Assembly: GCF_947488465.1 (NCBI RefSeq)
Contig: NZ_CANKZA010000005.1
Coordinates: 1 to 64,000, forward strand
Source of the DNA: an uncultured Microbacterium sp.
Lineage (GTDB): Bacteria > Actinomycetota > Actinomycetes > Actinomycetales > Microbacteriaceae
Length of the DNA stretch: 64,000 nt
Reading direction: 5' to 3'
The position numbers and the translations under genes are program-made. The notes below the pieces were generated by a model that was not told the DNA's origin, searched no databases, and saw nothing but the letters and a program-made list of their open reading frames with translations. Shown in pieces: positions 28,440 to 40,564 of this stretch; the first letter of the stretch is position 1, and each line of letters begins with the position of its first letter.

Positions 28440-30026
28440 ATGACCTTCGACGAGCGTTACCGGGCGATCGATGCGCGCGATGTGCGCTTCGACGGCCAGT
28501 TCGTCACGGCGGTGCGATCGACCGGGATCTACTGCCGGCCGAGCTGCCCGGCGCGCACCCCGAAACCGGCCAACGTCACTTTCTATCCCACGTCGGCGGC
28601 CGCGCACGAGGCCGGGTACCGCGCATGCAAGCGGTGCCTGCCGGAAGCGGCGCCCGGATCGCCCGAGTGGAACCTGCGTGGCGATGTCGCCGCCCGCGCC
28701 ATGCGACTGATCGCCGATGGGGTGATCGAGCGTGAGGGCGTGCCCGGCCTCGCGGCCCGGCTCGGGTACTCGGCGCGCCACCTCACGCGGTTGCTCGCCG
28801 CCGAGCTCGGCGCGGGACCGCTCGCGCTCGCCCGCGCTCAGCGCGCCCACACCGCGCGCCTGCTCCTGGTCTCCACCGATCTTCCGGTCGCCGACGTCGC
28901 GTTCTCGGCGGGCTTTTCCAGCATCCGTCAGTGCAACGACACGATCCGCGACGTCTTCGGGATGCCGCCACTCGAGCTGCGGGCGAGACGGCCGGCCCGC
29001 ACGCTGCGCTCTGTCATCGAGAACACGGCGTCCCCCGATGGTGTGCGCGCGGCGATCGACCTCGTGCTACCGCATCGCGGACCGCTTGATGCCTCGGGAT
29101 TGTTCGCCTGGATGGCGGCTCGCGCGGTGGGCGGCGTGGAAACGGCGCGAGCCGACGCGTTCGCGCGCACCCTCCGCCTTCCGGGAGGACATGCGTGGTT
29201 CGAACTCAGGATCGACGACGGAGGCCGGGCGCGCCTGCGCGCGGAGGTGTCGGAGATGCGCGATCTGCCCGTCCTCGTCGCCCGCGCACGACGCCTCTTC
29301 GACCTCGACGCCGATCCGATTGCGGTCGATGCGGCCCTCTCGGCACACCCTGAGCTGGCGCCCCTCGTCGTGCGGGTCCCGGGTATCCGCGTGCCCGGCG
29401 CCGCCGACCCGCACGAGATGCTCATCCGCGCGATGATCGGCCAGCAGATTTCGGTGAGGGCCGCGACGACCGCCCTCACCGCCCTCACGGAGGCGCTGGG
29501 GGAGCGGGTCGCTCCGCACGCAGGCACCGACCGGCTCTTCCCGACGATGGCGGCGATCGCCGAGCACGGCCACGAGGTGCTCCGCGGGCCGGGCGCGCGC
29601 ATCCGCGCGATCACGGGGGCTGCGGCCGCGCTCGCCGACGGAACCCTGACGCTCACCGCGGGTGATGACGGCCGGGCCCAACGCGCGGCGTTGCTCGCCC
29701 TGCCGGGGATCGGGCCGTGGACCGCCGACTACGTGCGGATGCGGGTGCTGGGCGACACCGATGTGTGCCTGCCGGGCGATGTGGCGGTGCGCGCCGGCGC
29801 GGGGGCGGCCGGCATTCCGGCCGACCCACGTGGGTTCGAGGCGTGGGCCGCACGCGTTGCGCCCTGGCGCAGCTACCTCATGGCGCATCTGTGGCGCGCT
29901 GCGCCCGGACCCGCGGCGAGTCGTCTGGCGCGTGGCGCGAAAACGACCGCAGGCGTCACTCCTGCACTCACGGGCCCCACCGGCCATGCGACTGAACCCC
30001 TCCCGGCCGACAAGGAACTCTCATGA
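28440..30026 (+). CDS. alkA: Ada-type zinc domain/AraC/AlkA fusion: 3-methyladenine DNA glycosylase
   Basis: A 528-residue fusion. The N-terminus carries the Ada zinc site (YCRPSC and ACKRC supply four Cys), which in Ada accepts methyl groups from phosphotriesters; then an AraC-type helix-turn-helix ([20 protein letters not shown]); then an AlkA domain with the helix-hairpin-helix [18 protein letters not shown] and the catalytic Asp in LPGDVAVR. It removes alkylated bases and may sense damage to activate its own operon. ATG 28440 is preferred to the in-frame GTG at 28428. The stop overlaps the next start (ATGA). Confidence 0.93.
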   Translation: MTFDERYRAIDARDVRFDGQFVTAVRSTGIYCRPSCPARTPKPANVTFYPTSAAAHEAGYRACKRCLPEAAPGSPEWNLRGDVAARAMRLIADGVIEREGVPGLAARLGYSARHLTRLLAAELGAGPLALARAQRAHTARLLLVSTDLPVADVAFSAGFSSIRQCNDTIRDVFGMPPLELRARRPARTLRSVIENTASPDGVRAAIDLVLPHRGPLDASGLFAWMAARAVGGVETARADAFARTLRLPGGHAWFELRIDDGGRARLRAEVSEMRDLPVLVARARRLFDLDADPIAVDAALSAHPELAPLVVRVPGIRVPGAADPHEMLIRAMIGQQISVRAATTALTALTEALGERVAPHAGTDRLFPTMAAIAEHGHEVLRGPGARIRAITGAAAALADGTLTLTAGDDGRAQRAALLALPGIGPWTADYVRMRVLGDTDVCLPGDVAVRAGAGAAGIPADPRGFEAWAARVAPWRSYLMAHLWRAAPGPAASRLARGAKTTAGVTPALTGPTGHATEPLPADKELS

Positions 30027-30523
30027 CCGCGATCGTCCAGACACTCGACACCCCCGACGGCCTCTTCGCGCTGGTCGTCGATGCGCGCCAGCGCGTGCTC
30101 GCGAGCGGGTGGACCGGCGACCACCGCGCGCTCCTGGGCCGACTGACCACGCCGCCGGCCGAGGTACGCGAGGGTGAGACGGAGGCCGCCGCAGCGGTGC
30201 ACGCATACTACGCGGGCGACCTTGCGGCGATCGACACCGTCGCGGTGCATCAGCACGGCACAGCGCTGCAACTTGCCGGCTGGGCGGCGCTGCGCCGAAT
30301 CGCCCCCGGCCGTCCGCTCAGCTACAGCGCGTTCGCCGCCGAGCTCGGGCGACCCTCGGCGGCGCGGGCAGCGGCATCGATCTGCGCACGCAACGCGCCG
30401 GCCCTGTTCGTCCCGTGTCACCGGGTGCTGCGGGGCGATGGCTCACTCGGCGGGTTCGCGTGGGGTACCGACGTGAAGCGCGCGCTCCTGGCGAGGGAAG
30501 CCGCAGGAGATCTGCGTGGGTGA
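30023..30523 (+). CDS. ogt: Methylated-DNA--protein-cysteine methyltransferase
   Basis: A 166-residue O6-alkylguanine-DNA alkyltransferase with the acceptor Cys in PCHRVLR and the preceding [12 protein letters not shown] segment. The DNA-binding helix-turn-helix is [19 protein letters not shown]. It overlaps alkA by four bases, so the two alkylation-repair proteins are made from one transcript. Length is normal for Ogt-type proteins. Confidence 0.95.
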   Translation: MTAIVQTLDTPDGLFALVVDARQRVLASGWTGDHRALLGRLTTPPAEVREGETEAAAAVHAYYAGDLAAIDTVAVHQHGTALQLAGWAALRRIAPGRPLSYSAFAAELGRPSAARAAASICARNAPALFVPCHRVLRGDGSLGGFAWGTDVKRALLAREAAGDLRG

Positions 30524-30524
30524 C

Positions 30525-30583
30525 TTGCCTTCGGCGAACTCTCAGACATAGTCTGGAGGGCTGTGGTGTTTTCCGATCGGAAA
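30525..30583 (+). promoter_or_regulatory. Promoter and palindromes ahead of exporter leader peptide
   Basis: TTGCCT (30525-30530) and CATAGT (30547-30552) are spaced by 16 bases. The -10 lies inside the hyphenated palindrome CAGACATAGTCTG (30543-30555), a likely operator. Downstream is the perfect palindrome TTTCCGATCGGAAA (30570-30583). -35, -10 and downstream sequence make a plausible regulated start for the leader peptide and exporter. Confidence 0.55.
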
Positions 30584-30619
30584 CCCCGGCACTGTGTCCG
30601 CCACACCGAGGAGGTAGCT

Positions 30620-30694
30620 ATGTATCAGGCCATCGTCACTGCCACGAAGCCGGCTGCCCTCCTCTCGCGCGGGCGTCGGACCCGCCAGGGCTAG
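30620..30694 (+). CDS. Leader peptide (24 codons) of ABC exporter operon
   Basis: A short frame with a good ribosome binding site (GAGGAGGT at 30608-30615), ATG at 30620 and TAG at 30692. The peptide starts [10 protein letters not shown] and ends RGRRTRQG. Its last codons overlap a GCGGG/CCCGC hairpin (about 30669-30685), and the 124 bases from its stop to the exporter start hold alternative GC hairpins such as GGGCGC/GCGCCC. This is the usual plan of ribosome-mediated attenuation at drug exporters, for example bmrBCD in Bacillus subtilis; that role here is inferred. Confidence 0.6.
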   Translation: MYQAIVTATKPAALLSRGRRTRQG

Positions 30695-30818
30695 TTCCGA
30701 CCTGTTCGCGGCGCCTCGATCCGCCGTTCGCGCCTTCTCCTCGAGCTTCGTTCGGGCGCCGTTGCGCCCGCCTCCCTTCGCCGTCTCCGGCATCCGCACC
30801 ACCACCCCGCCAAGGATC

Positions 30819-32660
30819 ATGACTTCTTCTCTCGACAAGCAGCCCCGGCTGTCCACTTTGCGTGCGCTCGCCCGGCTTTATCCCTTCGCCAAGCCCGTCC
30901 TTCCGCGCCTGATCATGGGTGCCGCGAGCGCGCTGGTCGCTGCGCTCCTGGCGTTGTCGATCCCTCTCGTGCTCGAGGTACTCGTGCAGGGCCCGATCAC
31001 TTCGGGCGACCAGACCCAGCTGATCTGGGGCGCAGCCGCAGTGCTCGTCCTCGGGCTCCTGGAAGCGCTCATGGTGTGGCTTCGCCGCTGGTTCGTGCTG
31101 GCGCCGTCGACCGCGGTCGAGTACACGCTTCGCACGAGCTTCTACGAGCGACTGCAGCGCCTGCCCGTCGCCTTCCACGACCGGTGGCAGTCCGGCCAGC
31201 TCCTCAGCCGGATGATGCAGGACATCAGCATGCTGCGCCGCTGGCTCGCCTTCGGCGTCGTGTTGCTCGTCGTCAACATCCTCACGATCGTCGTGGGTGC
31301 CGCGCTGCTCTTCCGCTGGCACTGGGCGCTGGGCGTGACGTTCCTCGTGGTCTGCGCGCCGCTCTGGTACGCCGGATACCGGTTCGAGAGCAGCTACGGC
31401 AGTCTCGCCCGGCAGAGTCAGGATCAGGCCGGTGACCTCGCGACCGCGGTGGAGGAGAGCGTCCACGGCATCCGCGTCCTCAAGGCTTTCGGCCGCGGCG
31501 GACACGCGCTGAAAAAGTTCACGCGTCAAGCCGAGACCCTCCGCGAGACGGAGCTGAGCAAGGCCCGAGCAGTCGGGTGGATCTGGTTCTGGCTGGTGCT
31601 GCTCCCCGATATCGCCTTCGCCCTGTGCCTCGGCGTGGGCATCGTGCTGGCGCAGTTCGGCCAGCTCAGCGTCGCGGAGCTCGTCGCGTTCTTCGCGATG
31701 GCGACCGTGCTGCGCTGGCCGATGGAATCCATCGGTTTCCTCTTCTCGTTCCTGCTGGATGCTCGCACCGCCACCGACCGCATCTACGAAGTCTTCGACG
31801 AGGAGAACACGATCGTCGACCCGGCCGCGCCCACCACACTGCCGCAGGCGCGGGGTGCGCTCGCGTTCGAGGGCGCGCATTTTCGTTATCAGGATGCCGC
31901 GACCAGCGAGCGCGACCTGCTCGACGGTATCGACCTCGTGCTCGAGCCGGGCGAGACGATGGCCCTCGTCGGCCTCACCGGGTCAGGCAAGACGACGCTG
32001 ACGACGCTGCCCGCGCGCCTCTACGACGTGACGGCGGGGCGGGTCACTCTCGACGGCGTCGACGTGCGCGATCTGTCGCTGCGCGAGCTCCGCACCCACG
32101 TCGGTATGGCCTTCGAGGATGCGACGCTGTTCTCCCAGTCCGTGCGGGACAACGTGTTGCTCGGGCGCGAAGACCTGGCAGCCGGCGGCCCGGAAGCCGA
32201 GGCGGTGTTGCGCGAAGCGCTCGAGGTCGCACAGGCCGGCTTCGTCGAGGACCTGCCGAACGGTGTCGACACCGTCATCGGTGAGGAAGGGCTCAGCCTG
32301 TCCGGCGGACAGCGGCAGCGTCTGGCGCTCGCGCGCGCGGTCGCGGCACGCCCCGCTGTCCTCGTCCTGGACGACCCGCTGTCGGCACTGGATGTCGAGA
32401 CCGAGGCACTCGTGGAGGACGCCCTCCGCCGCGTCATGGTCGCGACCACGACGCTCGTCGTCGCCCACCGGCCCTCGACGGTCATGCTCGCCGACCGCGT
32501 CGCGCTGCTCGAAGCCGGGCGCATCTCCGCCGTCGGCACACACAGCGAACTGCTCCGAACGAGCGAGCACTACCGGCACGTGATCTCGAGCCTGGAGGAT
32601 GCCGAGCGGCAGACCCACGGATCCGACAGCCAGACGAGCACCGAGGGGGTGGACCTGTGA
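30819..32660 (+). CDS. ABC multidrug-type exporter, half-transporter with degenerate ATP site
   Basis: A 613-residue half-transporter: six transmembrane helices (about 25-310), then the ATPase domain. Walker A is GLTGSGKTT (about 386), the signature LSGGQRQ (about 493) is canonical, but Walker B reads [11 protein letters not shown] with Asp in place of the catalytic Glu (about 516). This is the mark of the degenerate subunit in heterodimeric exporters. The partner is encoded next, overlapping by four bases. The ATG at 30819 is chosen because upstream codons belong to the leader; no good Shine-Dalgarno is visible except CAAGGA. Substrate unknown. Confidence 0.9.
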   Translation: MTSSLDKQPRLSTLRALARLYPFAKPVLPRLIMGAASALVAALLALSIPLVLEVLVQGPITSGDQTQLIWGAAAVLVLGLLEALMVWLRRWFVLAPSTAVEYTLRTSFYERLQRLPVAFHDRWQSGQLLSRMMQDISMLRRWLAFGVVLLVVNILTIVVGAALLFRWHWALGVTFLVVCAPLWYAGYRFESSYGSLARQSQDQAGDLATAVEESVHGIRVLKAFGRGGHALKKFTRQAETLRETELSKARAVGWIWFWLVLLPDIAFALCLGVGIVLAQFGQLSVAELVAFFAMATVLRWPMESIGFLFSFLLDARTATDRIYEVFDEENTIVDPAAPTTLPQARGALAFEGAHFRYQDAATSERDLLDGIDLVLEPGETMALVGLTGSGKTTLTTLPARLYDVTAGRVTLDGVDVRDLSLRELRTHVGMAFEDATLFSQSVRDNVLLGREDLAAGGPEAEAVLREALEVAQAGFVEDLPNGVDTVIGEEGLSLSGGQRQRLALARAVAARPAVLVLDDPLSALDVETEALVEDALRRVMVATTTLVVAHRPSTVMLADRVALLEAGRISAVGTHSELLRTSEHYRHVISSLEDAERQTHGSDSQTSTEGVDL

Positions 32661-34471
32661 GCACGACCGTCACCGGAACCAGCGGCGAAGACCGCTCCGA
32701 CTACACGCGCGATGAATCGCGGGAGATCCGCCGACGATCGCTGCGCCTGCTCGGCTCGCTCGTCACGCCGCTGAAGATGCAGCTCGCGCTGGCGGGCATC
32801 GTGCTGGTCATCTCGACCGCGCTGCGTGTCGCCGGCCCCGCGCTGATCGCCTACGGCATCAATACGGCTCTGCCGCAGGTGATCGCCGAGGCCAACTGGA
32901 TGCCGACGATCGTGATCGTCGCGGTCTACCTCGTCGCGGGCATCGGCGGTGCGGCCCTCATCGGCTGGTATGCGGTCGTCGCCGCGCGGCTCACGCAGGC
33001 CGTCATGCTCGACCTCCGCAAGCGGATATTCCTGCACACACAGCGTCTCAGCCTCGAGTTCCACGAGTCGTACACGTCGGGACGGATCATCTCGCGCCAG
33101 ACGAGCGACCTCGACTCGATCCGGGAGCTCCTCGACGGGGGGCTCAACGAGCTCGTCTCCGGCATCCTCTACGGCGGATTCACGCTCATCGCGCTGCTCC
33201 TCATCGACTGGCGCTCCGGCATCGTCCTGGCTGTCGCCGGCATCCCCCTGTACTTCTTGATGCGCTGGTTCTATCGCAACTCCCAGCGCGCGTATCGGGA
33301 GTCGCGCGTGGTCAGCGCGAAGGTGATCGTGAAGTTCGTCGAGTCGATGACCGGCATCCGCGCCGTCAAGGCGTTCCGGAAGGAAGAGCGCAACAACGTC
33401 GAGTTCGGTGACCTGTCGGGTCAGTACCGCGACGTGAACATGCGCTCGCTCCGCCTGTTCGGCACGTTCGAGCCCGGCATGATGGTCGTCTCCGCGTTCG
33501 CGGTGGCGGGCGTGCTCCTCTGGGGCGGGCTCCGGGTCGGTGAGGGTTCCCTCGCGATCGGAACGCTGCTGGCTGCGGTGCTGTACGTCCGCAACTTCTT
33601 CTCGCCGCTGCAGGAGGTCGCGTTCTTCCTGAACTCGTATCAGTCCGCCACGGCCGCGCTCGAGAAAGTCTCGGGCGTGCTCGAAGAGCAGCCCACCGTC
33701 CCCGACCCCACACGTCCGATCGATCTCTGGCAGGCGCGGGGTCATGTGGAGTTCCGGGATGTCGTCTTCGGGTACGCGAGCGACCGCACGATCTTGCCGC
33801 ACTTCTCGCTCGACATTCCCGCGGGGCAGACGATCGCGCTTGTCGGCACGACCGGGGCTGGCAAGACGACGCTCGCCAAGCTCGTGTCGCGGTTCTACGA
33901 CCCGACGAGCGGCCAGGTGACGCTCGACGGCGTCGACCTCCGTTCACTGCATCCGAAGGATCTCCGGCGCGCGATCGTCATGGTCACGCAGGAGGCGTAT
34001 CTGTTCAGTGGCACGGTCGCCGACAACATCGCGCTCGGCAAGCCCGATGCGACGCTCGACGAGATCAAGGCGGCGGCACGGGCGGTCGGCGCGGACGAGT
34101 TCATCCAGCGATTGCCGGACGGCTACGCGACCGACGTCAACAAGCGCGGCGGGCGTGTATCGGCAGGGCAGCGCCAGTTGATTTCGTTCGCGCGCGCGTT
34201 CCTGGCTGATCCGGCGGTGCTGATCCTCGATGAGGCGACGGCCTCACTCGACATCCCGAGTGAACGTCAGATCCAGGACGCCTTGCAGACGTTGCTGGCA
34301 GACCGGACGGCGATCATCATCGCGCACCGGCTGTCGACCGTGGCGATCGCCGATCGCGTGCTCGTGATGGAGCACGGCGAGATCATCGAAGACGACGCTC
34401 CGGCCACGCTCATCGCGGGAACGGGCAAGTTCGCGCGGCTCCACGCTGCCTGGCGGGAATCGCTGGTCTGA
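32657..34471 (+). CDS. ABC multidrug-type exporter, catalytic half-transporter
   Basis: A 604-residue half-transporter with six N-terminal helices and an ATPase domain: Walker [10 protein letters not shown] (about 397), signature variant SAGQRQL (about 501) and canonical Walker [12 protein letters not shown] (about 523). Its intact Walker motifs pair with the intact signature of the upstream subunit to give one working ATP site, and its altered signature pairs with the degenerate Walker B of that subunit. GTG start at 32657 overlaps the previous stop (GTGA). The pair should form one exporter in the cell membrane. Confidence 0.92.
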   Translation: MSTTVTGTSGEDRSDYTRDESREIRRRSLRLLGSLVTPLKMQLALAGIVLVISTALRVAGPALIAYGINTALPQVIAEANWMPTIVIVAVYLVAGIGGAALIGWYAVVAARLTQAVMLDLRKRIFLHTQRLSLEFHESYTSGRIISRQTSDLDSIRELLDGGLNELVSGILYGGFTLIALLLIDWRSGIVLAVAGIPLYFLMRWFYRNSQRAYRESRVVSAKVIVKFVESMTGIRAVKAFRKEERNNVEFGDLSGQYRDVNMRSLRLFGTFEPGMMVVSAFAVAGVLLWGGLRVGEGSLAIGTLLAAVLYVRNFFSPLQEVAFFLNSYQSATAALEKVSGVLEEQPTVPDPTRPIDLWQARGHVEFRDVVFGYASDRTILPHFSLDIPAGQTIALVGTTGAGKTTLAKLVSRFYDPTSGQVTLDGVDLRSLHPKDLRRAIVMVTQEAYLFSGTVADNIALGKPDATLDEIKAAARAVGADEFIQRLPDGYATDVNKRGGRVSAGQRQLISFARAFLADPAVLILDEATASLDIPSERQIQDALQTLLADRTAIIIAHRLSTVAIADRVLVMEHGEIIEDDAPATLIAGTGKFARLHAAWRESLV

Positions 34472-34484
34472 TTCGCGATGCCGG

Positions 34485-34937
34485 CTAGAGGCGGATTTCG
34501 GCGACGACCTCGCCGAACTCCGTCTCGCCGGTCGGGGTGAACCCGACGCGTCGGAAGAATGCCTCGGGGCCTTCTTCGCCCGCTTCGTAGATCACGTCGA
34601 CGTGGTCGATGCCGCGCTCGCGCGCTTCGGCGAGGAGGCCGTCGACCGCGAAGCGGCCGACGCCGCGGCCCTGGTCATCGGCATCCACGTTGATACGCCA
34701 CAGCACGGAGCGGAAATGCTCCTGCGGCGCCTCGGGGTCGAAGTTCGCGCTGACGAAGCCGACCACCTCATCGCCGTCGAGCACGACACGCTGCCAGGCG
34801 GTCGTCGGATTGACGACAGCGCCGGCGACGGCATAACTCGTCGGGGCAAGATATTGCTCCTGCCCGGGCTTGAGGGACATGGTGTTCACCGCGACGATCG
34901 TCGAGGCGGACAGTTCCACGAGGCGCAGCTCGGTCAT
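34485..34937 (-). CDS. GNAT family N-acetyltransferase
   Basis: A 150-residue GNAT enzyme. The acetyl-CoA pyrophosphate loop is DDQGRGVGRFAVDGLL (about 94-109) and the C-terminal strand region AFFRRVGFTPTGE is typical. The acceptor cannot be read from sequence. It converges on the ABC exporter operon with 13 bases between the stops and diverges from icd. Confidence 0.85.
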   Translation of the reverse strand: MTELRLVELSASTIVAVNTMSLKPGQEQYLAPTSYAVAGAVVNPTTAWQRVVLDGDEVVGFVSANFDPEAPQEHFRSVLWRINVDADDQGRGVGRFAVDGLLAEARERGIDHVDVIYEAGEEGPEAFFRRVGFTPTGETEFGEVVAEIRL

Positions 34938-35020
34938 GACCCCAGGGTAGCGGGCGATCGGCGCATGCGAAACGCGCGGCCGCCGACCCGTCGTGAATAT
35001 GTCGGCCCGACATCGGAAGA

Positions 35021-35038
35021 TATCTTGACATCAAGATA
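35021..35038. promoter_or_regulatory. Hyphenated palindrome upstream of icd, candidate operator
   Basis: TATCTTGACATCAAGATA has perfect 8-bp arms around CA and is followed by CTTTCGGC, as at sucC (16970-16987). It contains a TTGACA, so it could overlap a -35 element, but no -10 is found at 16-18 bases. It lies 60 bases before the icd start. Confidence 0.6.
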
Positions 35039-35098
35039 CTTTCGGCCGGTGGGGTAGGCTGGATCGCGAACCGCGCCGCTCGAGGAGAGAGATCAGAC

Positions 35099-37315
<2,217 letters not shown>

Positions 37316-37326
37316 GCGTCACGTGA

Positions 37327-37360
37327 CGAAGGACCGGATGCCGCGGCATCCGGTCCTTCG
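37327..37360 (+). terminator. Hairpin terminator after icd
   Basis: Sixteen-base arms 37327-37342 and 37345-37360 are exact complements (CGAAGGACCGGATGCC on the left) and are followed by TTCGTTGC. It lies 12 bases after the icd stop. Confidence 0.85.
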
Positions 37361-37407
37361 TTCGTTGCGCGCGCGCTGCGTCGCGGTTGCTGCAGCGCCC
37401 CATCCCA

Positions 37408-37468
37408 CGCGAGACTGCACGTGTGTCCGCTTTTGGGCGCCATACCGTGACACAAGCGCGGTTTCGCG
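37408..37468. repeat. Family B extragenic palindrome, copy 1 (61 bp)
   Basis: Starts CGCGAGACTGCACGTGTGT and ends ACACAAGCGCGGTTTCGCG. The right arm matches copies 3 and 5 nearly exactly, while the left arm has drifted (GAGACTGCA for GAAACCGCG). It lies with copy 2 in the 362-bp gap between the convergent icd and L,D-transpeptidase genes; apart from these repeats and the terminator I see nothing in that gap. Confidence 0.8.
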
Positions 37469-37525
37469 GACCGGATCGGGCACCGGCTCGCGCGGCAGGT
37501 AGCGCCTGCAGTCACCGTCCACCTC

Positions 37526-37586
37526 CGTGAGACTGCGTGTGTGTCCGCTTTTCGCTGGGATGCCGTGACACACGCGCGGTTTCGCG
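37526..37586. repeat. Family B extragenic palindrome, copy 2 (61 bp)
   Basis: Starts CGTGAGACTGCGTGTGTGT and ends ACACACGCGCGGTTTCGCG, again exactly 61 bp. Shares the GTGTCCGCTTTT central sequence with copy 1 in place of GTACGCTTTG in copies 3 and 4. Confidence 0.8.
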
Positions 37587-37677
37587 AGACGAGTAGGGGC
37601 CCGGGAACTGTGGCACCGCTTCGGGGATGGCCGCGCCAGTCGTCCAACGTCAGCGACGCGGCGTCAGTGGCCTCGTG

Positions 37678-39129
37678 TCAGCCGTGGATCCAGACGTCGG
37701 TGCCCTGCGGCGCCCACGCGTAGATCTGCTCGGCGCGCGAGTTCGGCATGCCCACGCACCCGGCACTCTTGCGGGTGCCCCAGGCGCTGTGCCAGTACAC
37801 GCCGTGGAAGGCTTGGTCGCCGTTGAAGTACATGGCCCAGCGCACATCGGGCTGCTCGTACTCCACGCCCGAGTCGAGCGCCGTTCCGCGCATCGTCTGG
37901 ACGGGAGTCTTCCAGCCGATCTGGTACCGACCGAACTCGGTGTCGGCGCCGACGCGACCGCTCGAGATCAACCACGAGTCGACCACGACGCCATTCTCCT
38001 TGAGGTACAGGCGCTGCTCTCCCACGTCCACTTCGAGCAGACGTGCAAGGGTCGTGGTCGTCGCGGCGGTGACCTCCACGGGAAGGGCGTACACGCCGTT
38101 GCCGGAAGCCAGCTGCGCGGCAAAGTCGTTCGCGATGGACGAGGTGTCGCCGAGGACACGGCCATCCTGACTCGCGAGACTCGTCGAGAGCACCGTGTTG
38201 TCGGAGTTCACGACAGCGGTCCCGTTGACCGGCTCGCGGTTCACCGCGGCGGGCAGAGTGTCGACGGTGGACTGGATCTGGGCGGCATCCGCCGTGATCG
38301 AGAACGCACCGGTCTCGTCGGACGTGATCGTCAGCCAGCTCGCAGCCGTGGCGGCGTCGACCGGAACGGTGCGTTCGTCGCCGACATAGAAGCCGATCGT
38401 TCCGAGGAGCGCGTTTGCGTTGTCGGCGACGGCCTGTGCTGCCTCCGTTGTGGCTGCGGCCGCCACGGGGGCGGGTTCGGTGGCGACGACGGAAGCGAGC
38501 GCACCCGTGGAGAACCCGGCGGCGAGTGCCGACGACACCGCGTCGACATCGATGCCGGTGCCGTCGACCGCCGGAGTCACGGTGAACTGCCCATCGGTGA
38601 AGACGACGGTTGCGGGAGTCGGGTCGCTGTATGCGGTGGGGAGAGCGTCGCGTAGTGCAGCGCTCGCCGTACCCGGCTCGAGCGCGATCTCGGCCTCGAG
38701 CGGTTCGCCGAACCACTGCGGGACGTTCCAGAGCGGGCGATCCGCGAACGCGCTGGCGGCGAGGCCCGCGGCATCCACGCTCGCACCGAGGTCTCCACCG
38801 GTCACGGTGGGGCCGCCCTCGCCGAGGGTCACGGTCGTCTCTGCCAGGCGCTGCCCGATGGCGTCGGTGGCGGCGCCTTCGGTCATGAATCCGACCGGGA
38901 CGCCGGCGACGGACGTTCCCGGGGCGATGAGAACCATGGATGCCGCGGCGGCGCCGCCGGCGACGGCGAGCGCAGGGATGCCGATCCAGAGCCACAGTCG
39001 ACGCTTCCTGGGGGTGACCGCTTCCGCAGGGGCCCACTCGAGAGGAGCGGCGTCGGTTGCTGACGTCGTGTTGGTCACCATTGTCGGCGCCGTGTCGTCA
39101 GCCTCATTCTTTGTGGCCAGATCGGTCAC
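37678..39129 (-). CDS. L,D-transpeptidase (YkuD) with peptidoglycan-binding repeats
   Basis: A 483-residue cell-wall enzyme that cross-links peptidoglycan by 3-3 bonds. A cytoplasmic tail of about 43 residues precedes a single transmembrane segment (RLWLWIGIPALAVAGGAAA); then two repeated putative peptidoglycan-binding domains (each near TTVTLGEGGPTVTG or SWLTITSDETG); then the YkuD domain from about 355 (EQRLYLKENGVVVDSW) with catalytic Cys458 in SAGCVGM. The family motif is usually SHGC or SAGC-like, so this variant is acceptable. It has no close operon partner. Confidence 0.9.
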   Translation of the reverse strand: MTDLATKNEADDTAPTMVTNTTSATDAAPLEWAPAEAVTPRKRRLWLWIGIPALAVAGGAAAASMVLIAPGTSVAGVPVGFMTEGAATDAIGQRLAETTVTLGEGGPTVTGGDLGASVDAAGLAASAFADRPLWNVPQWFGEPLEAEIALEPGTASAALRDALPTAYSDPTPATVVFTDGQFTVTPAVDGTGIDVDAVSSALAAGFSTGALASVVATEPAPVAAAATTEAAQAVADNANALLGTIGFYVGDERTVPVDAATAASWLTITSDETGAFSITADAAQIQSTVDTLPAAVNREPVNGTAVVNSDNTVLSTSLASQDGRVLGDTSSIANDFAAQLASGNGVYALPVEVTAATTTTLARLLEVDVGEQRLYLKENGVVVDSWLISSGRVGADTEFGRYQIGWKTPVQTMRGTALDSGVEYEQPDVRWAMYFNGDQAFHGVYWHSAWGTRKSAGCVGMPNSRAEQIYAWAPQGTDVWIHG

Positions 39130-39275
39130 TTCTCACCCCCGGATTGGCGCATTTGCGCTCCTCCATGGTACGCGATGGCGGCTGAACGCAAGATCGACGC
39201 AGTTCCTGCCGTTGTCGAGCGCGGCGGGACGAAGGATCACACGAATGTAACAGTTTTGTAAACGCTCCTCGCAAA

Positions 39276-39323
39276 TTAGGAAAAGCACTTGTGTCCTCCT
39301 GGTTCGTAAGGTCTACTAACAAA
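39276..39323 (+). promoter_or_regulatory. Candidate ROK-type operators at ROK regulator promoter
   Basis: Two elements: TTAGGAAAAGCACTTGTGTC at 39276-39295, and GTAAGGTCTACTAACAAA at 39306-39323, which ends one base before the ATG. The second matches 14 of 18 positions with 46360-46377 upstream of the GH20-nagA genes. The reverse strand reads TTTGTTAG then CTTAC, similar in form to known actinobacterial ROK operators with GTTAG and CTTTC halves. Autoregulation is likely. Confidence 0.45.
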
Positions 39324-39324
39324 C

Positions 39325-40500
39325 ATGTCCGAGCTCGAAACATCCCGCGTACCTCCCGTCGCTCCGCTCGCCGGTCGCTCCTTCGGTGCCGGACGGTCGT
39401 TGCGTCACGCGCGCAAGGTGCTGCCCGAGCACGCCCGTGCGCACAACCGCTCGCTCGTGCTGCAGACGCTGTTTCACCAGGGCGCGATGAGTCGCGCCGA
39501 TCTCGCCCGCGAGACCGGCTTGACCCGCGTGACTATTTCCGACCTCGTGGCCGAGCTCATCATCGACGGCTATGTGGTCGAGCGGGGGACTCGTGAGGCC
39601 GCCGGCCCGGGCAAGCCCGCGATCCTCGTCGACCTCGACCGCGACGGTCACCGCATCGTGGGCCTCGACCTGTCCGGCAGCGAGCGGTTCCTCGGCGCGA
39701 TCCTCACGCTCGACGGTGAAATCGTTGCTCGTCACGATGTGCCTGTTCCGGCGCACAGGGCCGACATCCTCGCGGTCGTGACCGCGTTGGCGAAGGCGCT
39801 CGTCGAGGACGCCCACGCCCCGGTCCTCGGGATCGGTGTCGGCAGCCCCGGCGTCGTCAACGACCGCGGAGTCGTCCTCACCGCTCCGAACTTCGGGTGG
39901 ACGGGAGTCGACCTCGAGGGCGTGCTGCACGCCGAGCTCGGTCTTCCCGTGCTCGTGGCCAACGATGCCAATGCTGCGGTCCTCGCCGAGTACACGTTCG
40001 GCGGCGCCGACGACGATGTGCTCCTCGTGCGCGTCGGTCGAGGTGTGGGGTCGGGTCTTCTCACCGGCGGTCAGCCCCTGCGCGGAAGTCGCTTCGCCGC
40101 GGGCGAGATCGGCCACGTCACCGTCGGCACCGACGGGGGACCGGTCTGCGTCTGCGGCAAGGTCGGATGCTTGGAAGCCTGGCTGTCGGCGCCCTCTCTC
40201 GCGGCGCGACTGGGTGAGCCCGCTGCTGATCGCGACGCGGTTCTGCGCGACGCCGGGGCACGGTTGGGTATTGCCCTCGCGCCGATCGTGGGCGCCCTCG
40301 ACCTGTCGGAGATCATCCTCTCCGGCCCCGACGAACTTCTCGACGGACCACTCGCCCAGGCGACCGCCCTGACACTGGGCACCCGCACGCTCGCCGAGTT
40401 CCACGACGGCGTGCAGGTGCGAATGACGGAGCAAGGCGAGGACATCGTCCTTCGCGGCGCTGCCGTCATGGTCCTGTCAGGACAGCTCGGGGTGTCCTGA
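39325..40500 (+). CDS. ROK family transcriptional repressor
   Basis: A 391-residue ROK regulator: winged helix-turn-helix at about 48-95 (MSRADLARETGLTRVTISDLV), then the actin-like sugar-binding domain with GIGVGSPGVVNDRGVV, NDANAAVLAEYTFG and the zinc-site Cys cluster VCVCGKVGCLEAW. No ROK kinase signature distinct from regulators is needed, so sensing rather than phosphorylating a sugar is expected. The downstream nagB and deleted transporter/kinase genes indicate N-acetylglucosamine or chitin-derived sugars as the signal. Confidence 0.9.
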   Translation: MSELETSRVPPVAPLAGRSFGAGRSLRHARKVLPEHARAHNRSLVLQTLFHQGAMSRADLARETGLTRVTISDLVAELIIDGYVVERGTREAAGPGKPAILVDLDRDGHRIVGLDLSGSERFLGAILTLDGEIVARHDVPVPAHRADILAVVTALAKALVEDAHAPVLGIGVGSPGVVNDRGVVLTAPNFGWTGVDLEGVLHAELGLPVLVANDANAAVLAEYTFGGADDDVLLVRVGRGVGSGLLTGGQPLRGSRFAAGEIGHVTVGTDGGPVCVCGKVGCLEAWLSAPSLAARLGEPAADRDAVLRDAGARLGIALAPIVGALDLSEIILSGPDELLDGPLAQATALTLGTRTLAEFHDGVQVRMTEQGEDIVLRGAAVMVLSGQLGVS

Positions 40501-40564
40501 CACCCATCAATCCCCCCGGATGGGTTACCCCCGGGAACCACCAAGAGAGAAAAAGGAAGACACC

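Noticed and set aside
28428..28442. GTG at 28428 as alkA start
   Set aside because: ATG 28440 is closer to the conserved Ada domain start and lies at a better distance from the G-rich stretch; the GTG cannot be fully excluded.
35025..35053. Standard promoter with TTGACA -35 at icd
   Set aside because: No acceptable -10 lies 16-18 bases downstream; the palindrome shared with sucC explains the sequence better.
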